Shown here: one piece after another, positions 1 to 9,100 of the stretch | Layout: each line of letters begins with the position of its first letter | How positions within the stretch are numbered: position 1 is the first letter of the stretch | NCBI RefSeq assembly: GCF_000255295.1 | Contig: NC_017030.1 | Span: 186,001 to 250,000 of the forward strand | Direction: 5' to 3' | Length of the DNA: 64,000 nt | From: Corallococcus coralloides DSM 2259 | GTDB lineage: Bacteria; Myxococcota; Myxococcia; Myxococcales; Myxococcaceae | The notes under the pieces: generated by a model | Told to the model about the DNA's origin: nothing | What the model saw: the letters and a program-made list of their open reading frames with translations, nothing else | The model's database searches: none | Position numbers and translations under genes: made by a program

Positions 1-155
1 GCCTGGACGCTTCTGACGGCGGGGAGGTGTGACTGTCCTCACCGTGAAATCGTCATCGCCCCGGGGATGTAGGGGTTGTCCACGAGTCCGTGTTCGAACT
101 AACCAGGGGGCACCCAAGCCACGTCATCCCCCGAGACGTGGCGGAGGAGCCCCTC
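1..155. other. leading edge without a recognisable gene
   Basis: These bases lie upstream of the chosen start of the first gene. I see no convincing coding frame, hairpin or promoter. A GTG at 90 could extend the first gene upstream by 22 codons, but the added residues do not look like part of the family. Confidence 0.4.
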
Positions 156-698
156 GTGTCGAACCCCTCGGAGATCATCTTCGGCCATACGGTCGAAGGG
201 CTGCTGTTGGCCTTGAAGGGCCGGCTGGACGGTCCGCTGCGCGCGAAGCTGAAGGACGCCGGGCTGGACCTGGACCGGAAGCTGGAGCCCGCGTATCCGA
301 ACGCCATCTGGCAGAAGGTCCTGCATCTCTGCGCGACGGAGTTGTTCCCGGGCGTGTCCATGAACGAGGCGCAGTGGCAGCTGGGAGAGCGCTTCGTCGC
401 GGGCTACTTCGAGACGAACATGGGCCGCGCGCTGCAGGCGGTGGTGAAGCTGCTGGGCCCCGCGCGCACCCTGGAGCGCACGTCGCGCAACCTGGCTTCC
501 GGCAGCAACTTCCTGCACGTGGAGGTGGAGCGGCTGGCGGCCACGGACTACCGCATCAAGGTGAACGAGGGCGGGACCTACCCGGAGTTCATCGGCTCCA
601 TCTGCCACCACGGAACGCTGACCACCGGCGTGAAGGGCCTGACCACCGTGGTCGAGTCGCGCCAGGGCCGCGCCGCCATCTACCGCATGCGCTGGTAG
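156..698 (+). CDS. DUF2378 family protein (myxobacterial TIGR02265-type)
   Basis: About 180 aa, cytoplasmic, function unknown. The opening residues (SNPSEIIFGHTVEGLL), the centre FPGVSMNEAQWQLGERFVAGYFET and the end around RGRAAIYRMRW match what I know of DUF2378, a family greatly expanded in Myxococcus and relatives, usually near 180-200 aa. GTG 156 is chosen because GGAGGAG at 143-149 sits six bases ahead of it. The frame remains open further upstream to GTG 90. There is no signal peptide or membrane segment. It is transcribed toward the XRE/ImmA gene with a 49-bp gap, and I infer no functional link. Family call fairly sure; no role can be given. Confidence 0.75.
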   Translation: MSNPSEIIFGHTVEGLLLALKGRLDGPLRAKLKDAGLDLDRKLEPAYPNAIWQKVLHLCATELFPGVSMNEAQWQLGERFVAGYFETNMGRALQAVVKLLGPARTLERTSRNLASGSNFLHVEVERLAATDYRIKVNEGGTYPEFIGSICHHGTLTTGVKGLTTVVESRQGRAAIYRMRW

Positions 699-747
699 TC
701 CCGCAGGTGCCCTTGCCACCTGGGTGGCCCTGCTTGATGCTGAGGTC

Positions 748-1896
748 ATGACGCAAGGGCCGCCCACGGATGACGCCTCGGATGCCCTGCGGGAGCTGGG
801 CCGCCGGCTCTCCAGGCGGAGGAAGGAAGCCGGGCTGGAGGTGGAAGCCCTGGCCTCACGTGCGAGGGTTTCCGCGCATCTCATCCGGACCTTCGAGCAG
901 GGCGAGCAAGCGTTGGGGCTCAGTGCGCTGACCCGGTTGGCCTCGGCGCTGGGACTTGCGCCTACGGCCTTCTTCCACACGTCCGCGCCCGTCGAGCAGG
1001 TCCCCTTGGAGCCCGCGGCGCTGCTGAAGGGAAGCGCGGTCAGCGCTTCGCTTTCCGATACCGATCGGACCTTCCTCTTGGAAGGTCTCCGGCAGGCACG
1101 GGCCTTCAGCCTGCTTGGCGCGCTCCGGCAGGTCCCCCGGTTGGCGGATCAGTTCCATCCCGAACCGCCGCCCATGAGGAACGCCCACCAGGCGGGGTAT
1201 GCGTGCGCCCGGAGGGTCCGAGCCCTGCTGCCGGAGCGTCAGGGCCCGTTGCGCAATCTGGGCCGGTTGATGGAAAGCCACTTCGACGTCCTCGTCCTCC
1301 GCCACGCCTTCACGAATCCCGCCGTGCATGGCGTCAGCTGCCGCTCTGGCAATGCCCGCCTCATCGTCATCCACTCGGAGCTGACACGTGAGCCGGTGCG
1401 CCGCTTCGTGCTGGCTCACGAGCTGGCGCATCAGCTCCTCGACTTGTCGGAGAGCGACGTCCAGACGGACGAGGGGCGCTTGGACTCGTCGCGCTTCTGG
1501 ATGGAGAACCCTCCCGCGGAGAAACGGGCGAATGCGTTCGCCGCCATGCTGCTGGCGCCCGAAGAGGCGGTGACGCAGAGCCTGGGGGCCGCGAAACCGG
1601 AGGGCTATGGCCTGAAGGAAGCCCGCGAACTGGTCATCCGGGCTCGCACCCACTTCGGCCTCAGCTTCTCCGCCATGGCCTGGCATCTCTACAACCTCCG
1701 GTACATCCGGGAACGGGAGACCGTGGAGGCCCTCTTGATGGCCTCGGACGAAACCGTCCTGGAGGGCTTCGAGGACGATACGCGCTTCACCGGCATCGAG
1801 CGTCGTGCCCTAGATGCGCACGCCCACGAGTTGATCTCATCGAGCCGGGCTCGCGAGTTGCTCGGGCGCCCTGTCGAGGACCTGCTCGCGACATGA
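748..1896 (+). CDS. XRE-family regulator fused to ImmA/IrrE-type metallopeptidase
   Basis: About 382 aa. Residues 10-65 form a Cro/C1-type helix-turn-helix (RRLSRRRKEAGLEVEALASRA, then FEQGEQALGLSALTRLASALGL). The C-terminal half holds a COG2856/DUF955 zinc peptidase with HELAH (first His about residue 224) and a downstream AEKRANAFAAMLLAP segment that normally supplies the third ligand. In ImmA/IrrE proteins this domain cleaves partner regulators or acts as an antitoxin module. The stop overlaps the ATG of the PIN gene (ATGA), so the two are translationally coupled. This makes it the likely antitoxin and autoregulator of the pair. ATG 748 was preferred over an in-frame GTG at 724. A stress regulator is the alternative reading. 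Confidence 0.8.
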   Translation: MTQGPPTDDASDALRELGRRLSRRRKEAGLEVEALASRARVSAHLIRTFEQGEQALGLSALTRLASALGLAPTAFFHTSAPVEQVPLEPAALLKGSAVSASLSDTDRTFLLEGLRQARAFSLLGALRQVPRLADQFHPEPPPMRNAHQAGYACARRVRALLPERQGPLRNLGRLMESHFDVLVLRHAFTNPAVHGVSCRSGNARLIVIHSELTREPVRRFVLAHELAHQLLDLSESDVQTDEGRLDSSRFWMENPPAEKRANAFAAMLLAPEEAVTQSLGAAKPEGYGLKEARELVIRARTHFGLSFSAMAWHLYNLRYIRERETVEALLMASDETVLEGFEDDTRFTGIERRALDAHAHELISSSRARELLGRPVEDLLAT

Positions 1897-2408
1897 GCCG
1901 ATACGTCGTCGACACCGACGTGCTGGCGAACGTCCAGCGCGCGGGGCATGCCCTCACGCTGAGGGAGCTGGGGACCCTGCCCGTCGTCATCACCGACACG
2001 GTCTGGGATGAGTTGACCGTAGGCGCCTCCCTCGCCGGTGCCCCGGAGCGTCTGGTCCAGGAAGCGGAAGCGATGCTCAAGGCCATCGCGGGGGCGCCCA
2101 CCGTGTTGGTGCCGCAGAGCCTGGAGGCCCAGACGCTGGTCCAGCTCCAGCTCCCGCCGGTGACAGAAGGGATGGGGGAGCACTCCGTGATTGCCTATGC
2201 CTGTCACCATCCCGACGCGACGGCCATCCTGCATGACCGACGCGCCCTTCATCGAGGCATCGAGGAGCTTCGCGGACGGGTGCTCTCCCTTCACGGGTTC
2301 CTGGACGTGCTTCGTCGAGAGTACGGGCTCGCGCCGAAGGCGGCACACCAGATTTCGGAGTGGTACTGCGTCCGCAACAAGCCGCAGCGTCGCCCGCTCT
2401 GGTGGTAA
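1893..2408 (+). CDS. PIN-domain-like protein, candidate toxin of an XRE/ImmA-PIN pair
   Basis: 171 aa. The N-terminus YVVDTDVLANV has the beta-strand and Asp pattern of PIN ribonucleases. A conserved acid follows in VWDELTVGA, and a later stretch GMGEHSVIAYACHHPDATAILHDRRA supplies the usual E...D acids. PIN proteins cleave RNA and often act as VapC-like toxins. The ATG overlaps the stop of the upstream XRE/ImmA gene by four bases, a typical toxin-antitoxin arrangement with the antitoxin first. The end converges on the acyltransferase gene with a 3-bp gap. I infer a toxin from context; a housekeeping nuclease cannot be excluded. No signal peptide. Confidence 0.65.
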   Translation: MSRYVVDTDVLANVQRAGHALTLRELGTLPVVITDTVWDELTVGASLAGAPERLVQEAEAMLKAIAGAPTVLVPQSLEAQTLVQLQLPPVTEGMGEHSVIAYACHHPDATAILHDRRALHRGIEELRGRVLSLHGFLDVLRREYGLAPKAAHQISEWYCVRNKPQRRPLWW

Positions 2409-2411
2409 CGC

Positions 2412-3152
2412 TCAGGAGGGGCGCGCCGCGTCCAGCAGTCCCTGCACCGCGCCCGTCACCTCGCGGTGCACCTTGAGCAGGGCCTCCCGGTCCGCCGCGT
2501 CGAAGCCTGGGGCCAGATGGGTTGTCAGTGGCTCTCCAATCCACTGGATCATCTTCACCGGGAAGGGCAGGGACAGCGGCCACAGGCCCGTGGCGCCTAC
2601 GCCCAGCCATAGCGGCAGCCTTCCGGGCATCCCCACGCGCTTGCCCCACGCGTAGCCGTCGTTCAGGCCCACGTATGCGTCGTCCATGCCGTGGCCGGCG
2701 ATGGGCACGATGGGCAGGCCGTAGCGCACGGCCAGCCGCAGGTAGCCCAGCCGCTCTCCCCAGTCCACGCGGTAGCGGTGCCGGAAGTCTCGGCAGCCCT
2801 CGCGCGTGCCTCCTGGCTGCACCAGGACGTGCTCGCCCTTCTTCACGGCTTCTGCCAGCAGGGGCCCATCGCTGGTGACGAAGCCCAGCCCGTCCGCCAC
2901 CTGCCGCATGCCGGGGATGCGGTCGAACGCGCCGTGCGCGATTCCGTGCGGCAGGTAGCCCAGCCGGTCGTGCAGCGTCACCGTGAGCATGCACAGGTCC
3001 ACCGCCAGGGGCCGCCCGTGGTAGCCCACCAGCAGCTTCGCTCCAGGGCGCAGGAGCGGCTCCAGGTTCACCACCTCGTAGCGGTGGTAGCGCTGGAGCA
3101 GGCGGAACGTCGTCAGCCACGCGGCACGCGCCGCCGTCGCCGTGACCGTCAC
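2412..3152 (-). CDS. lysophospholipid acyltransferase, MGAT/TMEM68-like
   Basis: About 246 aa. It probably transfers an acyl chain to a glycerolipid at the membrane. Two motifs support this: LLVGYHGRPLAVDLCML (the family HHG/HPxxxD block) and VLVQPGGTREGCRDF, which matches the PGGxRE block of the DGAT2/TMEM68-like branch rather than classic PlsC. The start is GTG 3152, overlapping the TGA of the ketosynthase gene (GTGA). In the same frame the sequence upstream is open but reads as ketosynthase DNA, so a longer start is rejected. It is the last gene of the patatin/FabH-like/acyltransferase run, which suggests lipid remodelling or synthesis of an unusual lipid. Confidence 0.75.
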   Translation of the reverse strand: MTVTATAARAAWLTTFRLLQRYHRYEVVNLEPLLRPGAKLLVGYHGRPLAVDLCMLTVTLHDRLGYLPHGIAHGAFDRIPGMRQVADGLGFVTSDGPLLAEAVKKGEHVLVQPGGTREGCRDFRHRYRVDWGERLGYLRLAVRYGLPIVPIAGHGMDDAYVGLNDGYAWGKRVGMPGRLPLWLGVGATGLWPLSLPFPVKMIQWIGEPLTTHLAPGFDAADREALLKVHREVTGAVQGLLDAARPS

Positions 3153-4117
3153 CCGCCCACCCGGTACAGCACCGCGCCGTGCGCCACGCCCGCGCCTACG
3201 CCCACCATCAATACGCGGTCCCCCGGCTTCACCGGCCGCGTGCGCCACAGCCGGTCCAACCCCGTGCCCAGCGACGCGGAGCCCACGCTGCCCACCGTGT
3301 CCACCACCGTGACGCTCTTCTGCTCCGGTACCTCCAATGCCTGGAGGATGGCCGCGAACATGCTCCCGTTCGGCTGGTGCGTGAGCACCCACTCCACGTC
3401 CGCCACCGTGAGCCCCGCGCCCTGGAGGACCGTCGATGCCGCGCGCTTCAGCGCTCCCAGCGCCACGCGCGTCATGTCGCGCGATGGGGTGAGGAAGCGC
3501 ATGCCCTCGCGCTGGCCCGTCTGGTGCGGGTTCTCCAGCACGACGTCCGGCGGCAGCGTGCCGTCGTTGCCGAACGCGGCCCCCAGCATGCCCTCGCCGG
3601 GCCGTGCCTCCCCCAGCACCACCGCCGCCGCCGCGTCACCCAGCACCAGGTAGGGACGTGGATCTTCCGGCCGCGTGGTGCGCGACAGCAGCTCCACCGA
3701 CACCACGCCCACCGGTCCCAGCCCCGTCGCCACCGAGCGCGCCGCCAGGTCGAACGCGCTCAGGAAACCCATGCACGCGTTGCCTACGTCCATCGCATCG
3801 CACGTGCCGGACAGCCCCAGCGCCGCCGCCACGCGGCTGCCATTGGCCGGCGTGGTGACGTCCCCGCCCATCGACGACACGAACAGGATTCGCCGGAGCG
3901 CCGTCGCTGGGAGCCCCGCCGCCTCCAGCGCGCCTCGCAGGGCCTGGGCTCCCAGGTCCGCGGCGCGCATCCCCGCTGGAGCGAAGTGCCGCGTGCGGAT
4001 GCCCGTCTTGCGTTCCACCTCCGCCGCGTCGCGGCCCACGCGTGCGCAGACCTCTTCCGTCGTCACGGCCGGACCGGGCAGCACGCTCGCGGTGCCGAGG
4101 ATGCGGACCGGAATCAT
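3149..4117 (-). CDS. 3-oxoacyl-ACP synthase III-like (FabH-type) thiolase-fold enzyme
   Basis: About 322 aa, the usual FabH length. FabH-type enzymes make a C-C bond between a primer acyl-CoA and an acyl-ACP. The nucleophile lies in DVGNACMGFLSA (Cys 115) and the catalytic His in VLTHQPNGSMF (His 247). The third residue, normally Asn in GNTSAAS, appears as GSVGSAS near residues 276-282, so the canonical Cys-His-Asn triad looks incomplete; this rests on alignment by eye. ATG 4117 is preceded by GGAGGGCCGC. The RBS and first codons are an exact copy of a segment 68 bp upstream, which forms a small ORF. It couples by GTGA to the acyltransferase gene. Confidence 0.8.
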   Translation of the reverse strand: MIPVRILGTASVLPGPAVTTEEVCARVGRDAAEVERKTGIRTRHFAPAGMRAADLGAQALRGALEAAGLPATALRRILFVSSMGGDVTTPANGSRVAAALGLSGTCDAMDVGNACMGFLSAFDLAARSVATGLGPVGVVSVELLSRTTRPEDPRPYLVLGDAAAAVVLGEARPGEGMLGAAFGNDGTLPPDVVLENPHQTGQREGMRFLTPSRDMTRVALGALKRAASTVLQGAGLTVADVEWVLTHQPNGSMFAAILQALEVPEQKSVTVVDTVGSVGSASLGTGLDRLWRTRPVKPGDRVLMVGVGAGVAHGAVLYRVGG

Positions 4118-4127
4118 GCGGCCCTCC
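4101..4127. repeat. 27-bp direct repeat, copy 1 (RBS and start of the FabH-like gene)
   Basis: Identical over 27 bases to 4169-4195. On the minus strand it reads GGAGGGCCGC followed by ATGATTCCGG and contains the ribosome binding site, start codon and first five codons of the ketosynthase gene. The 41 bases between the copies are not repeated here. Confidence 0.9.
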
Positions 4128-4185
4128 TGCTGCCGGACGGGCTTCCTCGCAAGAACTCCCGCGCATGGATGCGGACCGGAATCAT
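4114..4185 (-). CDS. 23-aa leader ORF between patatin and FabH-like genes, made by a junction duplication
   Basis: On the minus strand an ATG at 4185 with its own GGAGGG ribosome site opens a 23-codon frame. It begins MIPVRI, exactly as the ketosynthase does, and ends SRRAA followed by TGA, close to the patatin C-terminus GGRRAA. Its ATG overlaps the patatin stop and its stop overlaps the ketosynthase ATG, both as ATGA. The 27-bp repeat at each end explains this: the patatin/FabH gene junction exists twice. Translation would couple the flanking genes. Whether the peptide has a role of its own is unknown; it may only be a translational bridge. Confidence 0.55.
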   Translation of the reverse strand: MIPVRIHAREFLRGSPSGSRRAA

Positions 4186-4195
4186 GCGGCCCTCC
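4169..4195. repeat. 27-bp direct repeat, copy 2 (end of patatin gene, start of leader ORF)
   Basis: Exact copy of 4101-4127, 68 bp away. It carries the last codons of the patatin gene (ending RRAA) and the ribosome site and start of the 23-codon leader ORF. Confidence 0.9.
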
Positions 4196-6023
4196 GGCCA
4201 CCGGCAGTGTTCCGGCGCCCTCGCAGCGCCTCCCAGGCTTGCTTGAGCTCCAGCAGCTTCTGCTCCAGGCCCATGTCGCGCGCGGCCTCGTCCAGCACCT
4301 CGTCCACGTGCGTGAAGCGCATGGATCCGAGCAACGGATGCTCACGCGTGCCCACGTCGTAGCGCAGGTCCCCTCGCGCGGACTCCAGGTCGCCGCTGCG
4401 ATGCAGGAGCAGCACTCCGCTGGCCAGCAGGTCCTTGGCTCGCGCCACCGGGTTGAGCGCGGAGAGGAACAGCCCCACGGCTCCGGGCAACAGGGGCCGT
4501 GCGGCGTGGTGATGGCCCGCGGGGAAGATGTTGCTGGAGAAGATCAGGTCCGCGCCCGAGTGGAGCAGCACGTCCACCGGCACCATGCTGGTGAAGGCCC
4601 CGTCCACGTAGCGCGCGGGCGGCTGCAACGTGGGTGCCCAGACGCCCGGCGCCGAGCCACTCGCGCGCACCGCCAGCGCCAGCGGTCCCTTCTCCAGCAC
4701 CACGCAGCGGCCCGTGGTCAGGTCCGTCGTCACCGGCAGGAAGCCCATGGGCAACTCCTCCAGCGCCAGGTCCCCCAGGTCGCCGCGCACCAGCCACTCC
4801 ATGGCCTGCGTCGTCACGACGGAAGACAGCGCCGCCGCGGACAGGTGCCCGCCCCGGGCCCGGTGCTGGAGCCGGCGCAGGCCGTCCAGACCTTCACGTC
4901 CGTCGCGCGCGGTGCCGCAGTAGTACGCGCCCACCAGCGAGCCCATGCTCGCGCTGCTGAGGAAGTCCACCGGCACGTCCAGCGCGGCGAGCCTCCGCAA
5001 CAGGTGCACGTGGTAGAAGCCCCACACGCCGCCTCCGCTGAGCGCCAACCCCACGCGCCGGCCGGTGATGGCGCGTGCCCACCGTGACAGCGCGTCTCGC
5101 GTCCCCGCGTCCAGCCCCAGCGCCGCCAGCGGCCGCGAGTCCCCGGGCCGCACCACCAGCCGCTCCCAGTCCAGCCGCAGCCGGCACCCGGGCGGCGGCG
5201 CCTCTTCGTCCCATCCGTCCTCGTCCGGCAGCGAGCGCCCCCGCAGCGTCGGGCTGCCCTGCGGCCGCCATGGAGACAGCAACACCGTGGGAAGCACCGG
5301 CGCTCCCGGCCTCCCCAGGCCGTCCGCCTCTCCACCCAGCGGCACGAGCCGCACCTCCCGCGGCGTCAGCGACTCCGGCACCGGCACGCCATCCACCAGC
5401 ACGCAGTCGAAGTCCTCACCCTCGGGGAGGAGCGGCGCGCCTGGCGTCACCGTGCGGCGGAACACGCGGTCGGCTCCGCGCACCGCGCCCTCCGTGCGCT
5501 TCGTCCCCGCGCGCACGAGCAGCACCCGGTCCCCGAAGTCGTGGACCATCACCTTCGCCACCAGCTCCACCAGCACGGACAGCGTCGCGGGCGGCAGCTC
5601 CAACCCCTGCTGCGCGCGGAACGTCACCACGTCCGTGCGCGGCGCCGCGCCGACGCGGGGCGCCACCGCCACCGCCTCCAGCTCCGCGCGAGGCAGGAAG
5701 AGGGCATGCGACGCGGACGCCGCTGTCACCGTGACGGGCCACGTGCCGCGCGCGAGCGCCTCCACGCCCAGCGACATCCCCGAGCGCAGGTGCAGGAGCA
5801 CCGTCCCTCCCGCCGTCATCCGCCACTCGCCGGAGCGCAGGAGGTAGATGCCGTCCACCGGCTCGCCCTCGCGGCAGATGCCCTCGCCCGGCTGGGGTTC
5901 CACCGGCCGGGCCCGCTCCAGCAGGTGGAGCAGGGCGGACGCACGCGCGTGGCGCAGCACGGGGGCTTGCTTCAACGTGTACAGCCACCGACGCCGCTCA
6001 TCGACAGTCAGGGGAGAAGCCAT
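4182..6023 (-). CDS. patatin-like phospholipase with N-terminal cyclic-nucleotide-binding domain
   Basis: About 613 aa. The first 110 residues look like a cNMP-binding beta-barrel (PGEGICREGEPVDGIYLLRSGEW, LGVEALARGTWPVTVTAASASHALFL). A middle segment of about 200 residues is unassigned. The C-terminal half is patatin: oxyanion loop LALSGGGVWGFYHVH, nucleophile elbow SSASMGSLVGAYY, and the Asp of VDGAF. The elbow reads S-x-S-x-G, so the usual first Gly is Ser. This is the NTE/RssA-like architecture, a lipase or lysophospholipase regulated by ligand binding. ATG 6023 has only a weak GAG ribosome site. It is separated from the RND pump by 89 bp containing hairpins, and couples downstream to the leader ORF. 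Confidence 0.85.
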   Translation of the reverse strand: MASPLTVDERRRWLYTLKQAPVLRHARASALLHLLERARPVEPQPGEGICREGEPVDGIYLLRSGEWRMTAGGTVLLHLRSGMSLGVEALARGTWPVTVTAASASHALFLPRAELEAVAVAPRVGAAPRTDVVTFRAQQGLELPPATLSVLVELVAKVMVHDFGDRVLLVRAGTKRTEGAVRGADRVFRRTVTPGAPLLPEGEDFDCVLVDGVPVPESLTPREVRLVPLGGEADGLGRPGAPVLPTVLLSPWRPQGSPTLRGRSLPDEDGWDEEAPPPGCRLRLDWERLVVRPGDSRPLAALGLDAGTRDALSRWARAITGRRVGLALSGGGVWGFYHVHLLRRLAALDVPVDFLSSASMGSLVGAYYCGTARDGREGLDGLRRLQHRARGGHLSAAALSSVVTTQAMEWLVRGDLGDLALEELPMGFLPVTTDLTTGRCVVLEKGPLALAVRASGSAPGVWAPTLQPPARYVDGAFTSMVPVDVLLHSGADLIFSSNIFPAGHHHAARPLLPGAVGLFLSALNPVARAKDLLASGVLLLHRSGDLESARGDLRYDVGTREHPLLGSMRFTHVDEVLDEAARDMGLEQKLLELKQAWEALRGRRNTAGGRRAA

Positions 6024-6048
6024 GCGTCGCTCAAGGATAACCAGGACG

Positions 6049-6095
6049 CTCCGGCGCGGGGTAGCACGCCGGAGTGCCTGCCCGCTCCGTGCGGG
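6049..6095 (-). terminator. hairpins between the RND pump and patatin genes
   Basis: CTCCGGCG at 6049-6056 pairs perfectly with CGCCGGAG at 6067-6074 around a 10-base loop. A second small stem, CCCGC/GCGGG, lies at 6081-6095. There is no T-tract on the minus strand. Position after the pump stop suggests a terminator or attenuator of the efflux operon. Confidence 0.45.
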
Positions 6096-6112
6096 TCCTT
6101 CGCGACGCGCCG

Positions 6113-9100
6113 CTACGCCGGCTGGGGTCGCGGCGGCTCCCCCTCGGGAGGGATGGACGGCGGCGGCGGATTCTGCGGTCCGCTCGGTGAATTGCCGTGC
6201 TTGCGGTGTTTCAGGATCTTCGTGCGCGCGCCTTCCACCAGCGCGTAGAGCACCGGGATGAAGATGAGGTTCACGAAGGTGGAGAAGAGCATGCCGCCGA
6301 AGACGGCCGTGCCCAGCGACTTGCGCGCGGAGGCGCCCGCGCCGCTGGCCAGCATCAGCGGCACCACGCCGAAGAGGAACGCGAAGGACGTCATCAGGAT
6401 GGGCCGCAGGCGCGTCTCCGCCGCGTTGATGGCGGACTCCACCACGCCCTGACCCTGCGCGCGCAGCTGCTCGCCGAACTCCACGATGAGGATGGCGTTC
6501 TTCGACGCGAGGCCCACCAGCATCACCAGGCCCACCTGACAGAACACGTCGTTCACCAGCCCGCGCAGGTTCTGCAACAGCAGCGCGCCCATCATCGCGA
6601 CGGGCACCGCGAGCATGACGACGAAGGGCAGGGCGAAGCTTTCGTACTGCGCCGCCAGCACCAGGAACACGAACACGATGCCCAGCGCGAAGATGATGAG
6701 CACGGTGTTGCCCGCGCTCTTCTGCTCCTGGGACAGGCCCGTCCATTCGAAGGTGAAGCCCGGCGGCAGGGCCTGCTTCGCCACCTCCTCCATGGCGTTC
6801 AAGGCCGTGCCGGTGGAGGTGCCAGGGCTGCCCTGGCCGTTGATGTTGGCGGAGCGGAAGAGGTTGTAGTGGGTGATGTTCTGCGCGCTGGTGATGGGCG
6901 TCACCTTCACCAGCGCCTCCAGCGGCACCATGGCCCCGGTGTCCGAGCGCACGTAGAAGCTGCCGATGTCCTTCGGGTTGTCGCGGAAGGGCGTCGCGGC
7001 CTGCACGAACACGCGGTAGACGCGGTTGGCGAAGGTGAAGTCGTTCACGTACTGGCTGCCCAGGTACACCTGGAGCGTGGAGAACAGCGAGGACAGGGGC
7101 ACGCCCATGGCCTTGGCCTTCTCCCGGTCCACGTCGATGTTGAGCTGCGGCGAGCCCGCGGTGAACGCGGAGAACACGCCGCGCAGCCGTTGATCCTGGC
7201 TCGCCTTGCCCACCAGGGCCTGGGTGGCCTGCGCCAGCTCCTCCAGTGTGCGGCCACCCTGCTGGTCCTCCAGCACGAACTCGAAGCCGCCCACGCTGCC
7301 CACGCCGCGGATGGCGGGCGGTTGCAGGGGGAGCACGCGCGCGCCGCCTACCTGACCCAGCGGACCGCGCAGGCGCTCGATGAGGCCCGCGACGCTGGAC
7401 TCCTTCGCCTTGCGCTCCTCCCAGGGCTTCAGGTTGATGAAGAGCGAGCCGTAGTTGGCGCCCGTGCCCAGCAGCGAGAAGCCGCCCACGGTGAAGATCT
7501 GCGTCACCTCCTCCTGCTGCTTGATGATGTCCTCCACCTGGATGAGGACGTTGCGCGTGTACTCCAGCGACGTGCCCTCCGGGCCCTGCACCGCGATGAT
7601 GACGTAGCCCTGGTCCTCGTCCGGGATGAAGCCCGTGGGCGTGGCCCGGTAGAGCAGGCCCGTGGCCACGAGGAACACCGCGAAGATGCCCACGACCACC
7701 CACCGCAGCTTGCCCAGCATCAGGCGCAGCAGCTTCCCGTAGCCGCGCCGGAGCGCGTCCATGCCCTGGTCGAACTTGCGCGCCAGGACGAACTTCTGGC
7801 CCTCGTTGGGGCGCAGGAGGCGCGCGCACAGCGCGGGGGACAGGGTGAGCGCCACGAGCGCGGAGAGGCTGATGGAGAACGCGATGGTGAGCGCGAACTG
7901 GCGGTAGATGGCGCCCGTGGTGCCGGGGAAGAAGGACACCGGGATGAACACCGCGGACAGAACCAGCGCGGTGGCCACCACCACGCCGGCCACCTGCTGC
8001 ATGCCCCGGTGGGTGGCCTCCTTCGCGTCCACCTTCTCGTGCTCGATGACGCGCTCCACGTTCTCGATGACCACGATGGCGTCATCCACCACCAGGCCCG
8101 TGGCCAGCGTCAGGCCGAAGAGGGTCAGCGTGTTGAGCGAGAAGCCGAACGCGTTGACGAACATGAACGTGCCGACCAGTGACACCGGCAGCGTCGTCAC
8201 CGCCACCAGCACGCTGCGCCAGCCGTGCAGGAAGATGAAGATGACCAGGATGACCAGGAGGATGGCTTCCCCCAGCGCCTGGAGCACCTCCTCGATGGAG
8301 GCGCTCACCGCGGCCGTGGTGTCGAACGCCACCTGATAGGTGAGGCCCGGCGGGAAGTTGGCGGACAGCCGCTGGAGCTCCGCTTCCACGCCTTCACGCA
8401 CCTCCAGCGCGTTGGAGCCGGGCAGCTGCGTGATGCCCAGACCCACCGCGTCCTGGCCGTTGAAGCGCAACAGCTGCTGGTAGTTCTCCGCGCCCAGCTG
8501 CACGTTGCCCACGTCGCGGATGCGCACCAGGGCGCCGTCAGCGCCGCGCTGGATGACGATGGCGCCGAACTCGTCCGCGGACGTGAGCTGACCCTTCACC
8601 TGGAGGGACAGCTGGTACGCCTGCTCCTTGGAGGACGGGGCCTGGCCCACCTTGCCCGCGCCCACCTGGACGTTCTGTTCTTGCAGCGCGTTGACCACGT
8701 CCTGCGCGGTGAGGCTTCGGCGGGCCAGCTCCGTGGGGTCCAGCCACAGGCGCATGGCGAAGCGGCGCTCGCCGAAGATGCGCACGTCGCCCACGCCCTT
8801 CACGCGCAAGAGCGCGTCGCGGATGAAGACGTCCGCGTAGTTGCTGATGAACTCCGTGTCGTAGCGCTTCTCCTTGTCAAAGACGCCAAAGGAGACGAGC
8901 AGCTGCGTCTGTGCCTTGCGCACGGTGACGCCCAGCGCATTCACCTGCGCGGGCAGCTGCGGCGTGGCGGTGGCCACGCGGTTCTGCACGTCCACCGCGG
9001 CCAGGTCCACGTCGCGCGACGGGTCGAACGTCGCGGTGATGGTGGACTGACCGTCGTTGGTGCTGGTGGAGGACATGTAGCGCATGCCCTCCATGCCGTT

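Noticed and set aside
4182-7829. Open minus-strand frame of over 1200 codons spanning the patatin gene and half of the RND pump
   Set aside because: Only the part from 6023 down has protein-like motifs; the rest is Arg/Gly/Ala-rich antiframe of the pump gene, typical of high-GC DNA.
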